Assembly (NCBI RefSeq): GCF_023074075.1
Contig: NZ_JADPKT010000029.1
Span: forward strand, 1-64,000
Source of the DNA: Bradyrhizobium sp. 138
GTDB lineage: Bacteria > Pseudomonadota > Alphaproteobacteria > Rhizobiales > Xanthobacteraceae
Direction: 5' to 3'
Length of the DNA: 64,000 nucleotides
Below, piece by piece: positions 1 through 7,525 of this stretch; position 1 is the first letter of the stretch, and each line of letters begins with the position of its first letter. A model generated the notes under the pieces. It had not been told where the DNA came from. It made no database searches and was given only the letters and a program-made list of their open reading frames with translations. The translations under genes were made by a program, and so were the position numbers.

Positions 1-99
1 CTGAGTTGCTCTCGGCTCTCGCCCGTCTTGAATGTGCGATTCGTCATGAACAGAATCGTACATCAACTCCCCAAAATGCCGAGTTCTTGCTCAGCCTCG

Positions 100-700
100 A
101 CGGGCAAAACACGCTATGGGTCGGTCAACGCGTGGCCGCGAAAATATTCCACTTTACCGAAATTCGGAAAGCGCGTATGCGTCGCGGCAACCCGGCCCAA
201 GGAAGAGGGGCGTATCGCGATCGTCACGAACGCGGGCCGGGGGGCGGTGGACGCTGATGGCATCGGCGCGAAGGGTTTTGCAGGGCGGGCAACCGTGAGC
301 AAAACGCATCGCGCATACGACCGGTGTGATCAGCGTACGGCAAAATCGTGTGGTCCTGACGCCCGGGGTCTGTGCGTCAAGGCTTGCGGCGATGAGTGTG
401 GCTCAACCGGGCCCACGCATCATTCATCCGCAAGGCGACGGGGGCAATAGTGCAACGCTCCCCGGGGAGAGCACGACATAAGCCGTCAAACCACTGCGCA
501 GGGAAGGCCGGTTGTTGGGCTTCACCTGTATGCCGCTGTGCAGCTTCTTGTTGCCACCTTTCGCACAGTGGACCGTGGGTGCCCGGCCGGCACCCGGTCT
601 TCCCTGCGCCCTCTTTCAATTGTGGGCGAAGCGATCAAGCAAAGCTCGGGTGAAACAAGCCGCGAGGATGCGAAAGTGTGTCTGCAATGACCATGCGAAT
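100..700. other. Gene-free region resembling a dispersed Bradyrhizobium repeat
   Basis: No convincing protein is encoded here. The open frames on both strands are Arg/Ser/Pro-rich shadows without domains, start sites or a partner gene. From memory, segments around 190-260 and 460-700 resemble sequence that recurs many times in Bradyrhizobium genomes, often beside transposases. Only this one copy is present in the window, so the repeat status is inference. It leads directly into the palindromic repeats at 729-1158. Confidence 0.35.
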
Positions 701-728
701 TGAAAGAACGACGCCGCCCCACACACTC

Positions 729-816
729 CGTCATTGCGAGGAGCCCTTGCGACGAAGCAATCCAGAATCTTTCCCCGGATGCATTTCTGGATTGCTTCGC
801 TCCGCTCGCAATGACG
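729..816. repeat. Palindromic intergenic repeat, family A copy 1
   Basis: An inverted repeat starts with CGTCATTGCGAG and ends with its exact complement CTCGCAATGACG. An inner pair, GAAGCAATCCAGA and TCTGGATTGCTTC, surrounds a short variable centre. The same layout occurs at 1040-1158 and 21122-21208. The whole element could fold into one long hairpin, as REP/BIME-type elements do. Confidence 0.85.
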
Positions 817-847
817 ATGTGGAAACAGTTGCGGGGCCCAACCACCG

Positions 848-1014
848 CTCTCGTGCCCCGGACGCAGCGCAGCGCCTCGCTGGCGATGCGAAGCATTGTC
901 CAGCGAACGATGCGCTGCAGAGCCGGGGCCCATGCATCAGCAAATACACGGCCTCCTGGGTCTCGGCTCTGCGCAGCAACGTAAGAACGCTGCAGCGCGT
1001 CCGGGACACGAGAG
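848..1014. repeat. Inverted repeat, family B
   Basis: CTCTCGTGCCCCGGACGC at 848-865 is matched in inverted orientation by GCGTCCGGGACACGAGAG at 997-1014, with one mismatch in 18. The 131 bases between the arms hold no gene. It sits exactly between two family A copies, so 729-1158 is a nested cluster of palindromic elements. Confidence 0.7.
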
Positions 1015-1039
1015 AGATGAGCGCCGCTCCCACACACTC

Positions 1040-1158
1040 CGTCATTGCGAGGAGCCCTTGCGACGAAGCAATCCAGACTGCCCCGCAGGGAAAGTCTGGA
1101 TTACTTCGCGTCCACCGTCGCTCCTCGAGCTATGGCGGACAAGCCGCTCGCAACGACG
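1040..1158. repeat. Palindromic intergenic repeat, family A copy 2 (diverged)
   Basis: It begins with the same CGTCATTGCGAG and shares a stretch of more than 40 bases with copy 1, including the leading ACACACTC. The right arm ends CTCGCAACGACG, one change from the perfect complement. An extra segment of roughly 30 bases interrupts the right half, so this copy is longer and less symmetrical. Confidence 0.8.
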
Positions 1159-1386
1159 GTGATGTGACATGATGCGGCGAGCAGCAACATCGCCAATGAC
1201 ACCGGCGTGACCATCCACACGCTCTCTGCCTCAAACTCCGGCGTTAATTTTTAGCTTGCAGTGTCCAGGTTGTTTCGATTAATTGCTCGCGCAGGGGTTG
1301 GGAATGGCGGACTTTCGATAGACCGGGAGCATCATCGCGGCGGAGCTTCGCCGCCGCCGCTCCCATTCATTCCACAACGACAGCCT

Positions 1387-1472
1387 GTAGGATGGGTAGA
1401 GCACTTGCGAAACCCATCATGCCCTTGCGTTGACGCAACGCGATGGGTTTCGCTTCGCTCTACCCATCCTAC
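1387..1472. repeat. REP/BIME-type double palindrome of the RAYT-associated family
   Basis: The outer arms GTAGGATGGGTAGAGC (1387-1402) and GCTCTACCCATCCTAC (1457-1472) are perfect complements. The inner arms GCGAAACCCATC (1407-1418) and GATGGGTTTCGC (1442-1453) are also perfect complements. The same two modules flank the transposase gene at 2967-3512, so this element is probably a target or product of that RAYT. It lies just upstream of the HlyC-like gene. Confidence 0.85.
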
Positions 1473-1505
1473 GAGCTTCGGCCTTTCTCGCAAGAGGAGA
1501 AGCCG

Positions 1506-2024
1506 ATGCCGGGCACCGGGAAGAAGACACGTGGAGTGAAGCGGATGACGAAGACCGGAGCCGCAAAGCGGATCGAAGAGCCGATGCCCGATGCCGCGGC
1601 ACAAGCGAATGCCGCGCCCGGCGGTTCAGGCAGCGCTCCGCACGCCAACGGCGCGCAAGCCGCCAGCAAGTCCGATGCCTCCGCCGCCGGCGCGCAAGCA
1701 GCCCCGCCGCCCAAGACCGTGTCGCAGGTGCTCGGCGAAATCACCTGGCTGATGACCCAGAGCCCGCGCCACAAGGCGGTCCCGCTCGGCGATCTCGAAT
1801 GGCTGGTGATGCCGGCGATCCTGCTGCAGCAGTTCCGGATCTTCTACAAGGGCGAGCAGCCGGTCGGCGTTGCGTTTTGGGCGTTGACGGACGAGATCGT
1901 GGCGAAGCGGATCGATGCGGGGGATGTGCGGCTGACGCCGGCGGAGTGGAAGAGCGGAGTGAACAGGCGGATCATTGATGTGATTGCGCCGTTCGGGGGG
2001 GGGCGGAGATGCGGGGGCAGATAA
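1506..2024 (+). CDS. HlyC-like toxin-activating lysine acyltransferase, C-terminally truncated
   Basis: HlyC-family enzymes transfer a fatty acyl group from acyl-ACP to internal lysines of RTX toxins. The ATG is placed at 1506 because an AGAGGAG Shine-Dalgarno precedes it and the frame further upstream runs into the 1387-1472 repeat. Residues 1-70 are Ala/Lys/Pro-rich and look disordered. The catalytic core begins near residue 76, with the family-typical TQSPRHK (His89), an EQPVGVAFWA strand and WKSGVNRRIIDVIAPFGG near 148-166. Homologues continue for about 50 more residues, but this protein ends after the GG. A run of nine G (1995-2003) lies at that point, and another frame reads GAEMRGQINVG before a stop, so a homopolymer frameshift plus a deletion is likely. 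No RTX toxin gene is adjacent. Activity is doubtful. Confidence 0.7.
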   Translation: MPGTGKKTRGVKRMTKTGAAKRIEEPMPDAAAQANAAPGGSGSAPHANGAQAASKSDASAAGAQAAPPPKTVSQVLGEITWLMTQSPRHKAVPLGDLEWLVMPAILLQQFRIFYKGEQPVGVAFWALTDEIVAKRIDAGDVRLTPAEWKSGVNRRIIDVIAPFGGGRRCGGR

Positions 2025-2062
2025 ATGTCGGATAGCACCGCTTTCCAGTTGGCGCGAGTCGC

Positions 2063-2899
2063 GTGGAGCCCGTTCTCGTGAGAGCTTATTGCCGTGCTTC
2101 ATGGTCTTGGAGTCTATGCCTAGCTTCGCTGGTTCTGTTCAGCGAAGTTGGGTTCGCTCATGGTGCCGACCGTCGCGCGGCCGAAAAGGGTAGTCTTGCC
2201 GGGGAACTGCGCGAGACGCCTTTGCCATCTGCAACCCAACGGCGAAGTGCAACAGATGGCGTACTCCCGTTAGGTGAACCCATTACCGTAAAGCTGGGCT
2301 CCACAAGGCTGCAAGTACCTGCGGCGTACCTATCGCCGTGGCCGCGCGCGGAGGCAAGAAATCGCGTCAACAATATACGGAGCCTTCGGTTCGAATTTTG
2401 GATGCCCGATCGGCGTTACCTTGAAGTCAATCCAATTTCGAACGCAAGTTTTCGACCAAAAGAGCCTGGGAGAGCGGAGCCTGCTCGGGACGAGTTCATT
2501 GTCCGGGTTTGGGACGTGCTGCCGAGCGTGCGGAGCGAGCCCGGATATGTTTCGCCTGAGCAAACGTTTAGGAATGAGACCCGCAACAGGTTTCCACCTA
2601 ACTCCTCATTCTTCTCGCGCGAAGAGGAGTTCGGATTAGTCAGGTTTTGGCCTGCGGATGAACTGAACACAGACTATTCAATCAGCTACCGGAATAAGGA
2701 AGGCGCCGACCCGCAAGTTCTGCTGGACTGTCTTGTTCCAGGTCGCTCAAGAATTTTCCTCTCTTGCTCCGGGCGCGTTTATTTCGTTTCCGAGAATTTG
2801 GCCTTCTTCGTCGTGTTCCCAAAAGAGGAAATACAGCGCTGGCGTGAAATCATAACGGCGGCACGCGATCTCTATTATTCGTGGAAGTCCCCATCCTAA
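2063..2899 (+). CDS. Secreted hypothetical protein
   Basis: I do not recognise this 278-residue protein. It has a hydrophobic stretch near residues 10-33 (WSLCLASLVLFSEVGFAHGA) that looks like a signal peptide, so a periplasmic location is likely. The remainder is soluble and fairly rich in aromatic and charged residues. There is one Cys pair near the C-terminus (LLDCLVPG and FLSCSG) that could form a disulfide. GC content and codon use look lower than in its neighbours, which suggests acquisition. The GTG start at 2063 is uncertain because no strong ribosome-binding site is visible. It follows the truncated acyltransferase and ends just before the RAYT repeat unit. Confidence 0.55.
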   Translation: MEPVLVRAYCRASWSWSLCLASLVLFSEVGFAHGADRRAAEKGSLAGELRETPLPSATQRRSATDGVLPLGEPITVKLGSTRLQVPAAYLSPWPRAEARNRVNNIRSLRFEFWMPDRRYLEVNPISNASFRPKEPGRAEPARDEFIVRVWDVLPSVRSEPGYVSPEQTFRNETRNRFPPNSSFFSREEEFGLVRFWPADELNTDYSISYRNKEGADPQVLLDCLVPGRSRIFLSCSGRVYFVSENLAFFVVFPKEEIQRWREIITAARDLYYSWKSPS

Positions 2900-2908
2900 A
2901 GATAGCCC

Positions 2909-2942
2909 GTAGGATGGGTTGAGCTCTTGCGAAACCCATCAT
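2909..2942. repeat. Left REP arm flanking the RAYT gene
   Basis: GTAGGATGGGTTGAGC (2909-2924) is followed by GCGAAACCCATCAT (2929-2942). These are the left-hand modules of the element at 1387-1472, with one base changed in the first. It is in inverted orientation to the copy at 3509-3541 and ends 24 bases before the transposase start codon. Confidence 0.85.
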
Positions 2943-2966
2943 TTCGCTCTCCAATCAGGATCCGTC

Positions 2967-3512
2967 ATGACGGGATATCGTCGCAATTTCGTCCCAGGGG
3001 GCAGCTTCTTCTTCACCGTCAATTTGGCGGAGCGCAGGCTTTCCTTGCTGACGGATCATGTCGAGATATTGGGCACCTCCTTTCGCGAGACGCATCGGCG
3101 TCATCCATTCACGATCGAAGCTGTCGTTGTTCTGCCCGACCATATCCACGCGGTATGGACGCTGCCGGAGAGCGACGCCGATTTCGCAACGCGCTGGCGG
3201 TTGATCAAATCGGCGTTTTCACGCGGCCTCGCGCGCGTCGAGCGGATATCCTCGAGCCGCGCCGCAAAGGGCGAGCGTGGCATCTGGCAGCGTCGTTATT
3301 GGGAGCACACGATCCGCGACGAAGAGGATTTCGTTCGGCATGTCGACTACGTCCACATCAACCCGGTCAAGCATGGGCTCGTCCCGCGGGTGCGTGACTG
3401 GGCATTGTCCTCGTTTCACCGCCATGTGAGGCTTGGAAACTATCCGGCCGATTGGGCGGGCGATCTTTCGGGGGAGGGCCACGACTACGGAGAAAGACGA
3501 TACGGCAGATGA
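2967..3512 (+). CDS. REP-associated tyrosine transposase (RAYT, Y1_Tnp family)
   Basis: RAYTs are single-strand-specific HUH/Y1 nucleases that cut and move REP palindromes. The 181-residue protein opens with MTGYRRNFVPGGSFFFTVN, typical of the family. It carries the metal-binding HxH in VVLPDHIHAVWTLPE (near residues 54-68) and ends the catalytic core with DYVHINPVKHGLV, whose Tyr is the expected nucleophile. ATG 2967 is preceded by AGGA at 7 bases. The stop codon lies inside the right REP arm. The gene is bracketed by inverted copies of the GTAGGATGGG repeat, which is the classic RAYT arrangement. A third copy lies at 1387-1472. It looks intact. Confidence 0.93.
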   Translation: MTGYRRNFVPGGSFFFTVNLAERRLSLLTDHVEILGTSFRETHRRHPFTIEAVVVLPDHIHAVWTLPESDADFATRWRLIKSAFSRGLARVERISSSRAAKGERGIWQRRYWEHTIRDEEDFVRHVDYVHINPVKHGLVPRVRDWALSSFHRHVRLGNYPADWAGDLSGEGHDYGERRYGR

Positions 3513-3541
3513 TGGGTATCGCTACGCTCCACCCATCCTAC
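3509..3541. repeat. Right REP arm flanking the RAYT gene
   Basis: ATGATGGGTATCGC (3509-3522) and GCTCCACCCATCCTAC (3526-3541) are the complement of the left arm at 2909-2942 with a few substitutions. The transposase stop codon TGA (3510-3512) is part of the repeat. Beyond it, 3540-3625 contains only a short tandem ACGACAACTCG duplication and no gene. Confidence 0.85.
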
Positions 3542-3625
3542 GACAACTCGCTACGACAACTCGCAACGACGAGGTTGATCCGGCCGGGAATGTGCAACTC
3601 GAAGGGATCGCTACCCCCACACATG

Positions 3626-3656
3626 AGAAAGCGCCCGTGGGGGGCGGGCGCTTTCT
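3626..3656. terminator. Strong GC hairpin, probable terminator of the small minus-strand gene
   Basis: AGAAAGCGCCCG (3626-3637) and CGGGCGCTTTCT (3645-3656) form a perfect 12-base-pair stem with a 7-base G-rich loop. It lies about 100 bases downstream of the 66-residue minus-strand gene. No clean T tract follows on either strand, so termination is likely but not certain. Confidence 0.55.
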
Positions 3657-3753
3657 GTAGTCGACTTGGGGTTGGGGTCGTCTACATATCCACGTGGCGA
3701 CTTTGGGGGGCTGGTAAAGAGCCGCGTGAATTCACAAAACTCGTCAGATCTCC

Positions 3754-3954
3754 TTAGCGAACGAGGGACGCATTCGCGCTGGTGATAACGACCGGCTTGT
3801 CGGCCTTGATAACGCGGGCTGTCTGGGTCAGACCTTCATCCGAACCCGTGCGTGCCGTGATGCCGAGGCCCGCCACCGCGATCCCTGCGACGAGGGCGAC
3901 GACCACGACTTTCAAATGGGTCGCGCGATCAGCGCTGTAGATCGAGTGGTTCAT
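3754..3954 (-). CDS. Small membrane-anchored hypothetical protein
   Basis: This 66-residue protein has a short polar N-terminus, one hydrophobic segment at about 15-33 (KVVVVALVAGIAVAGLGIT) and a 33-residue polar tail. It is a candidate single-pass inner-membrane protein or uncleaved-signal periplasmic protein. ATG 3954 has a perfect AGGAGG ribosome-binding site 6 bases upstream, so it is almost certainly translated. It has no operon partner. Function unknown; I believe similar short proteins are common in Bradyrhizobium. Confidence 0.75.
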   Translation of the reverse strand: MNHSIYSADRATHLKVVVVALVAGIAVAGLGITARTGSDEGLTQTARVIKADKPVVITSANASLVR

Positions 3955-4199
3955 GGAAGCCTCCTGCCGCCATCTACCCGAAGTAGTCGCCCGCCGTTTC
4001 AGGCAGGTTCATGCTTCCGGTGCCCAACAACCTAGTATTGGCGGGATTCGTTCCCAAGAGGCCATCACAAGAGCGTGACAGGACGTGAAAGATCGCGATC
4101 AAAAGCGACCCCTCATCGTGCATTTTGGCAATTATTTCAAAGCTGTAATGTGCTTGCCAAGCGCCTTTTCGACAGTTGGTCTACAAGGCGCCAGGAACT
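3955..4199. other. Gene-free spacer
   Basis: The spacer should hold the promoter of the small minus-strand gene on its left. I see no supported coding frame. The plus-strand frame that crosses it continues antisense into flhA and is a shadow. Confidence 0.5.
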
Positions 4200-4249
4200 C
4201 AAAAACCATTTGCCTGTGGCTGAAAAACACACGGCTTCTTAAGGCAAAT
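4200..4249 (-). terminator. Possible rho-independent terminator of flhA
   Basis: Read on the minus strand, ATTTGCCT overlaps the end of flhA, is followed 26 bases later by AGGCAAAT, and shortly after by TTTTTG. The 8-base stem with a trailing T run suggests a terminator, but the loop is long. Confidence 0.35.
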
Positions 4250-6390
4250 CAGATGCTTCCGACCGTTTTCAGCCTCGCCCTGGGGTGGATTTCGGCCTGC
4301 GACAGCACGGTGGTCTGGGCCCGGAACCGTTCCACCAGGGAACGCACGAAGGGGCGGATGGCCGCGGAGGTGACCAGCACCGGCGCCTCGCCTTCGCGCG
4401 CGGCGCGCTCGAACGCCTCGCGCACCGCGGTCATGAACTCCGACAGTTTCGAGGGCTGCATGGCGAGGCTCCGCTCCTCGCCCTGGCCGATGATGGATTC
4501 GGCAAAGGCCTGCTCCCATTTCGCCGACAACGCGATCAGCGGCAGATAGCCGGCATAGGAGGTGTTTTGGGCGCAGATCTGCCGCGCGAGGCGTGCGCGG
4601 ACGTGCTCGACCATGGTGGCGGGATTGCGCGAGAAGGCGAGCGAGTCCGCGATACCTTCGAGGATGGTGGAGAGGTCGCGGATCGAGATGCGTTCGGCGA
4701 GCAGCAGCTGCAGCACGCGCTGGATGCCGGAGACCGTGACCTGACCGGGCACGATGTCCTTGACCAGCTCGCTCTGCTCCTTCGGCAGCTCCTTGAGCAG
4801 CTTCTGCACCTCGCCATAGGAGAGCAGGTCCGACATGTTGGCCTTGAGCAGCTCGGTGAGGTGGGTCGAGAGCACGGTCGCCGCATCGACCACGGTGTAG
4901 CCCTTGAGCGAGGCCTCCTCCTTGAAGCTGGCATCGACCCAGGTCGCGGGCAGGCCGAAGGTCGGCTCGGTGGTGTGGATGCCGGGCACCTGCACCTGGC
5001 TGCCGCCGGGGTCCATGACCATGAACTGGTTCGGCCAGATCTTGCCGGTGCCGGCGTCAACCTCCTTGATCTTGATGATGTAGGTGTTGGCCTCGAGCTG
5101 GACGTTGTCGAGGATGCGCACCGCCGGCATGACGAAGCCCATCTCGATCGCGAGCGAGCGGCGCAGCGCCTTGATCTGCTCGGTGAGGCGGTCAGTGCCG
5201 TCGGGGCCGTTGACCAGCGGCAGCAGCGCATAGCCGAGCTCGATCTTGAGATCGTCGATCTTGAGCGCGGCCGAGATCGGCTCCTCGGCCGCGGCGGCGC
5301 CCGGTGCGCCGGGCTGGCCGGCAGCGGGCGCGGCCTTGGCGGCCTCCTCGGCCCTGGCGGTGACGCGGTTGCGGTTGCGGGCGTTCCAGGCCAGCGCGCC
5401 GGCGCCGGCGCCGAGCGCCAGGAACGGGATGGTCGGAATGCCCGGCAGCGCCGCCAGCACCAGCATCACGGCCGCGGACATCGCGAGCGCCTGCGGATAG
5501 CCGGAGAACTGCTTCATCAGCGCCTTGTCGGCAGCGCCGGAGACGCCGGCCTTGGAGACGAGCAGGCCGGCCGCGGTCGAGACGATCAGCGCCGGCACCT
5601 GGGTGACGAGGCCGTCACCGACCGTCAGCAGCGTGTAGCTGCGCCCCGCATCGGCAAAGGACATGCCCTGCTGCGCTACGCCGATGATCATGCCGCCGAC
5701 GACGTTGATGAAGACGATCAGGAGGCCGGCGATGGCGTCGCCGCGGACGAATTTGGAGGCACCGTCCATGGCGCCGAAGAAGCCGCTCTCGTCCTCCAAC
5801 TCCTTGCGCCGCTCCTTGGCGACCTTTTCGTCGATCAGGCCGGCGGAGAGATCGGCGTCGATCGCCATCTGCTTGCCGGGCATGGCGTCGAGGTGGAAGC
5901 GGGCGGCGACTTCGGCGATGCGGCCCGAACCCTTGGTGATGACGACGAAATTGACGATGATCAGGATCGCGAAGACGATGATGCCGATGACGAAATTGCC
6001 GCCCATCACGAAGCTGCCGAAGGCTTCGATGACGTGACCGGCGGCCGCCGTGCCCTCGTGTCCGTGCGACAGGATCAGGCGGGTCGAGGCCATGTTGAGC
6101 GACAGGCGCAGCATGGTCGAGATCAGGAGGACGGTCGGAAACGCCGAGAATTCCAGCGGCGTCTGGATGAACAGCGAGGTCATCAGGATCAGGATCGACA
6201 GCGTGATCGAGATCGCCAGGAACAGGTCCAGCACGATCGCAGGCAAGGGCAGGATCAGCACCACCAGGATGGTGAGGATGCCGAGCGCCAGCGCGATGTC
6301 GCCGCGCTTGAGGATGGTGACGATCTCGTTGACGGAGGGGATCCCGGGTCTTGCGGTGCCTACGCCCTGTCCCGCCGTGACGTCGACCAT
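4249..6390 (-). CDS. flhA: Flagellar biosynthesis protein FlhA
   Basis: FlhA is the export-gate membrane protein of the flagellar type III secretion system. It binds chaperone-substrate complexes with its cytoplasmic domain. The 713-residue product has the family layout: about eight transmembrane helices in residues 30-330, including the conserved FPTVLLISTMLRLSLNMAST stretch, the cytoplasmic loop with ITKGSGRIAEVAARF, and a soluble C-terminal domain from about 380. ATG 6390 was chosen over an in-frame codon at 6492 because GGGGAGG precedes it and homologues begin near it. The linker around 355-375 is Ala/Pro-rich. It stands alone; no fliR or flhB is adjacent here. Confidence 0.96.
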   Translation of the reverse strand: MVDVTAGQGVGTARPGIPSVNEIVTILKRGDIALALGILTILVVLILPLPAIVLDLFLAISITLSILILMTSLFIQTPLEFSAFPTVLLISTMLRLSLNMASTRLILSHGHEGTAAAGHVIEAFGSFVMGGNFVIGIIVFAILIIVNFVVITKGSGRIAEVAARFHLDAMPGKQMAIDADLSAGLIDEKVAKERRKELEDESGFFGAMDGASKFVRGDAIAGLLIVFINVVGGMIIGVAQQGMSFADAGRSYTLLTVGDGLVTQVPALIVSTAAGLLVSKAGVSGAADKALMKQFSGYPQALAMSAAVMLVLAALPGIPTIPFLALGAGAGALAWNARNRNRVTARAEEAAKAAPAAGQPGAPGAAAAEEPISAALKIDDLKIELGYALLPLVNGPDGTDRLTEQIKALRRSLAIEMGFVMPAVRILDNVQLEANTYIIKIKEVDAGTGKIWPNQFMVMDPGGSQVQVPGIHTTEPTFGLPATWVDASFKEEASLKGYTVVDAATVLSTHLTELLKANMSDLLSYGEVQKLLKELPKEQSELVKDIVPGQVTVSGIQRVLQLLLAERISIRDLSTILEGIADSLAFSRNPATMVEHVRARLARQICAQNTSYAGYLPLIALSAKWEQAFAESIIGQGEERSLAMQPSKLSEFMTAVREAFERAAREGEAPVLVTSAAIRPFVRSLVERFRAQTTVLSQAEIHPRARLKTVGSI

Positions 6391-6623
6391 GGTAGCTGCC
6401 TCCCCGCGCGACTGCCGTCCGCGCGCCCCAAACGTCTGCGCGGCGGCCGATGGGCCGCCGTTCCGAAAGTGAGGCACCGCACTGGCGTCCACGGGGTTCC
6501 TCCCGTTCTACGCGGCCGACGACACTCGACTTCACCCGGCAATTCTTGCCGGGTGTATGGTTAGCAAAGGGTTAACGGAGGGGTAGGAAGGAGGCGGGCC
6601 GGAGTGTTTCGGTCCCGAAAGGT

Positions 6624-6711
6624 GTCATTCCGGGGCGATGCGAAGCATCGAACCCGGAATCCATCGGGCGGCAGAGTTGGTGGATGAATGGATTCCGGGC
6701 TCGCGCTGCGC
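6624..6711. repeat. Palindromic intergenic repeat, family E
   Basis: CCCGGAATCCAT (6653-6664) and ATGGATTCCGGG (6688-6699) form a perfect 12-base inverted repeat, with a further partial palindrome around 6630-6650 (GCGATGCGAAGCATCG). It lies between flhA and the last gene of the copper operon and could help end transcription. It is a different family from the elements at 729, 1387 and 21122. Confidence 0.7.
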
Positions 6712-6720
6712 GCGCCCTCC

Positions 6721-7020
6721 CTACTTCGCCTTGTCCATCTTGGTCACAGTGTACCCCGACGCCGCCTCCTCGGCCTCGAAGGTCACCTTGTCGCCGACCT
6801 TCACCTGCTTGAGCATGGCGGGATCCTTGACGCGATAGACCATGGTCATGGGGTCCTCCATGCCGAGGCTCTTCGCCGGTCCGTGCTTGAGCGTGATCTT
6901 GCCGGCGCCCTCGTCGATCTTCTTGACCTCGCCGCTGATCGAGGCCCCGGCGGCCAGCGCTGCAGTGGCAACGCCCAACGTCAGCGCCAGCGCAGCGGTG
7001 ATACGGATGATGTGGTTCAT
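6721..7020 (-). CDS. CusF-like periplasmic copper-binding protein
   Basis: CusF-type proteins are small OB-fold periplasmic metallochaperones for Cu(I)/Ag(I). The 99-residue protein has a signal peptide (residues 1-24, ending AALAAG) and a CusF core with KHGPAKSLGMEDPMTM: His46, Met58 and Met60 match the family's His and two Met ligands. The Trp that caps the copper site in E. coli CusF appears to be replaced by Met54. ATG 7020 is preceded by GGGAG. It is the last gene of the minus-strand copper operon, 17 bases after the cupredoxin gene. It could instead be a generic DUF with a CusF-like fold, but the context favours copper. Confidence 0.85.
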   Translation of the reverse strand: MNHIIRITAALALTLGVATAALAAGASISGEVKKIDEGAGKITLKHGPAKSLGMEDPMTMVYRVKDPAMLKQVKVGDKVTFEAEEAASGYTVTKMDKAK

Positions 7021-7037
7021 GGGAGACTCCCTTCGCG

Positions 7038-7493
7038 TTACTTGACGGTGACGTGGCCGACCATGCCGTTGTCGCGATGGTCGGGGATGAGGCACGAATA
7101 TTCGAACGTGCCGGGCTTGCTGAATTTCCAGAGGACCTCGGCCGTCTTGTGTGGTGCGAGGCGCACACCGTTGGGCTCGTCATGCTCCATGTGCGGATGC
7201 TTTTTCATCTCCACCGCATGCGCGAGATTCTCTTTGGTGGTGGCGAGCAGGAATTCGTGGTCCTCCTTGCCGACATTGCGCAGCACGAAGCGGATCTGCT
7301 CGCCGCGCTTGACCTCGATCCGGGCGGGTGTGTAGTCCATCTCGTTCAGCAGGATCTCGATCGTGCGTGCCGGCTTGTTGGGATCGCCGGGCTCGCCGGC
7401 CGAAAACTTGCCGTGCCCATGCTTGTCGTGCGCAAAGGCCGGCGCGGCCAAAAGTGCGGCCAGCGCGAGGCCGAGCTTGATCGTAGTCTTCAT
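7038..7493 (-). CDS. Cupredoxin domain protein, periplasmic
   Basis: The 151-residue protein has a signal peptide (1-21) and a His-rich start to the mature chain (HDKHGHG). A plastocyanin/azurin-like domain follows. The type 1 copper ligands are visible as His79 (EDHEF), Cys134, His139 and Met144 in YSCLIPDHRDNGMVG. It probably binds copper in the periplasm and may exchange electrons or copper with the multicopper oxidase encoded just upstream. ATG 7493 was preferred to ATG 7499 and earlier codons because GGAG lies 7 bases before it and the signal peptide starts there. Gap to the oxidase gene is 32 bases. Confidence 0.88.
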   Translation of the reverse strand: MKTTIKLGLALAALLAAPAFAHDKHGHGKFSAGEPGDPNKPARTIEILLNEMDYTPARIEVKRGEQIRFVLRNVGKEDHEFLLATTKENLAHAVEMKKHPHMEHDEPNGVRLAPHKTAEVLWKFSKPGTFEYSCLIPDHRDNGMVGHVTVK

Positions 7494-7525
7494 CGTCATC
7501 TCCAGTTGCTGGTTCATCGAAACGC

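Noticed and set aside
28..450. 140-residue plus-strand frame near the window start
   Set aside because: Looks like translated repeat DNA: no domain, no partner, atypical composition, overlapping frames of equal quality.
729..1158. CRISPR-like array
   Set aside because: Repeats are palindromic, only two copies here, with no regular spacers and no cas genes.
3540..3757. Plus-strand frames after the RAYT gene
   Set aside because: They consist of repeat arm, short tandem duplication and terminator hairpin; no start signal or homology.
4285..6564. 759-residue plus-strand frame opposite flhA
   Set aside because: Asp/Gly/Arg-rich shadow of flhA in GC-rich DNA; no domains, no ribosome-binding site.
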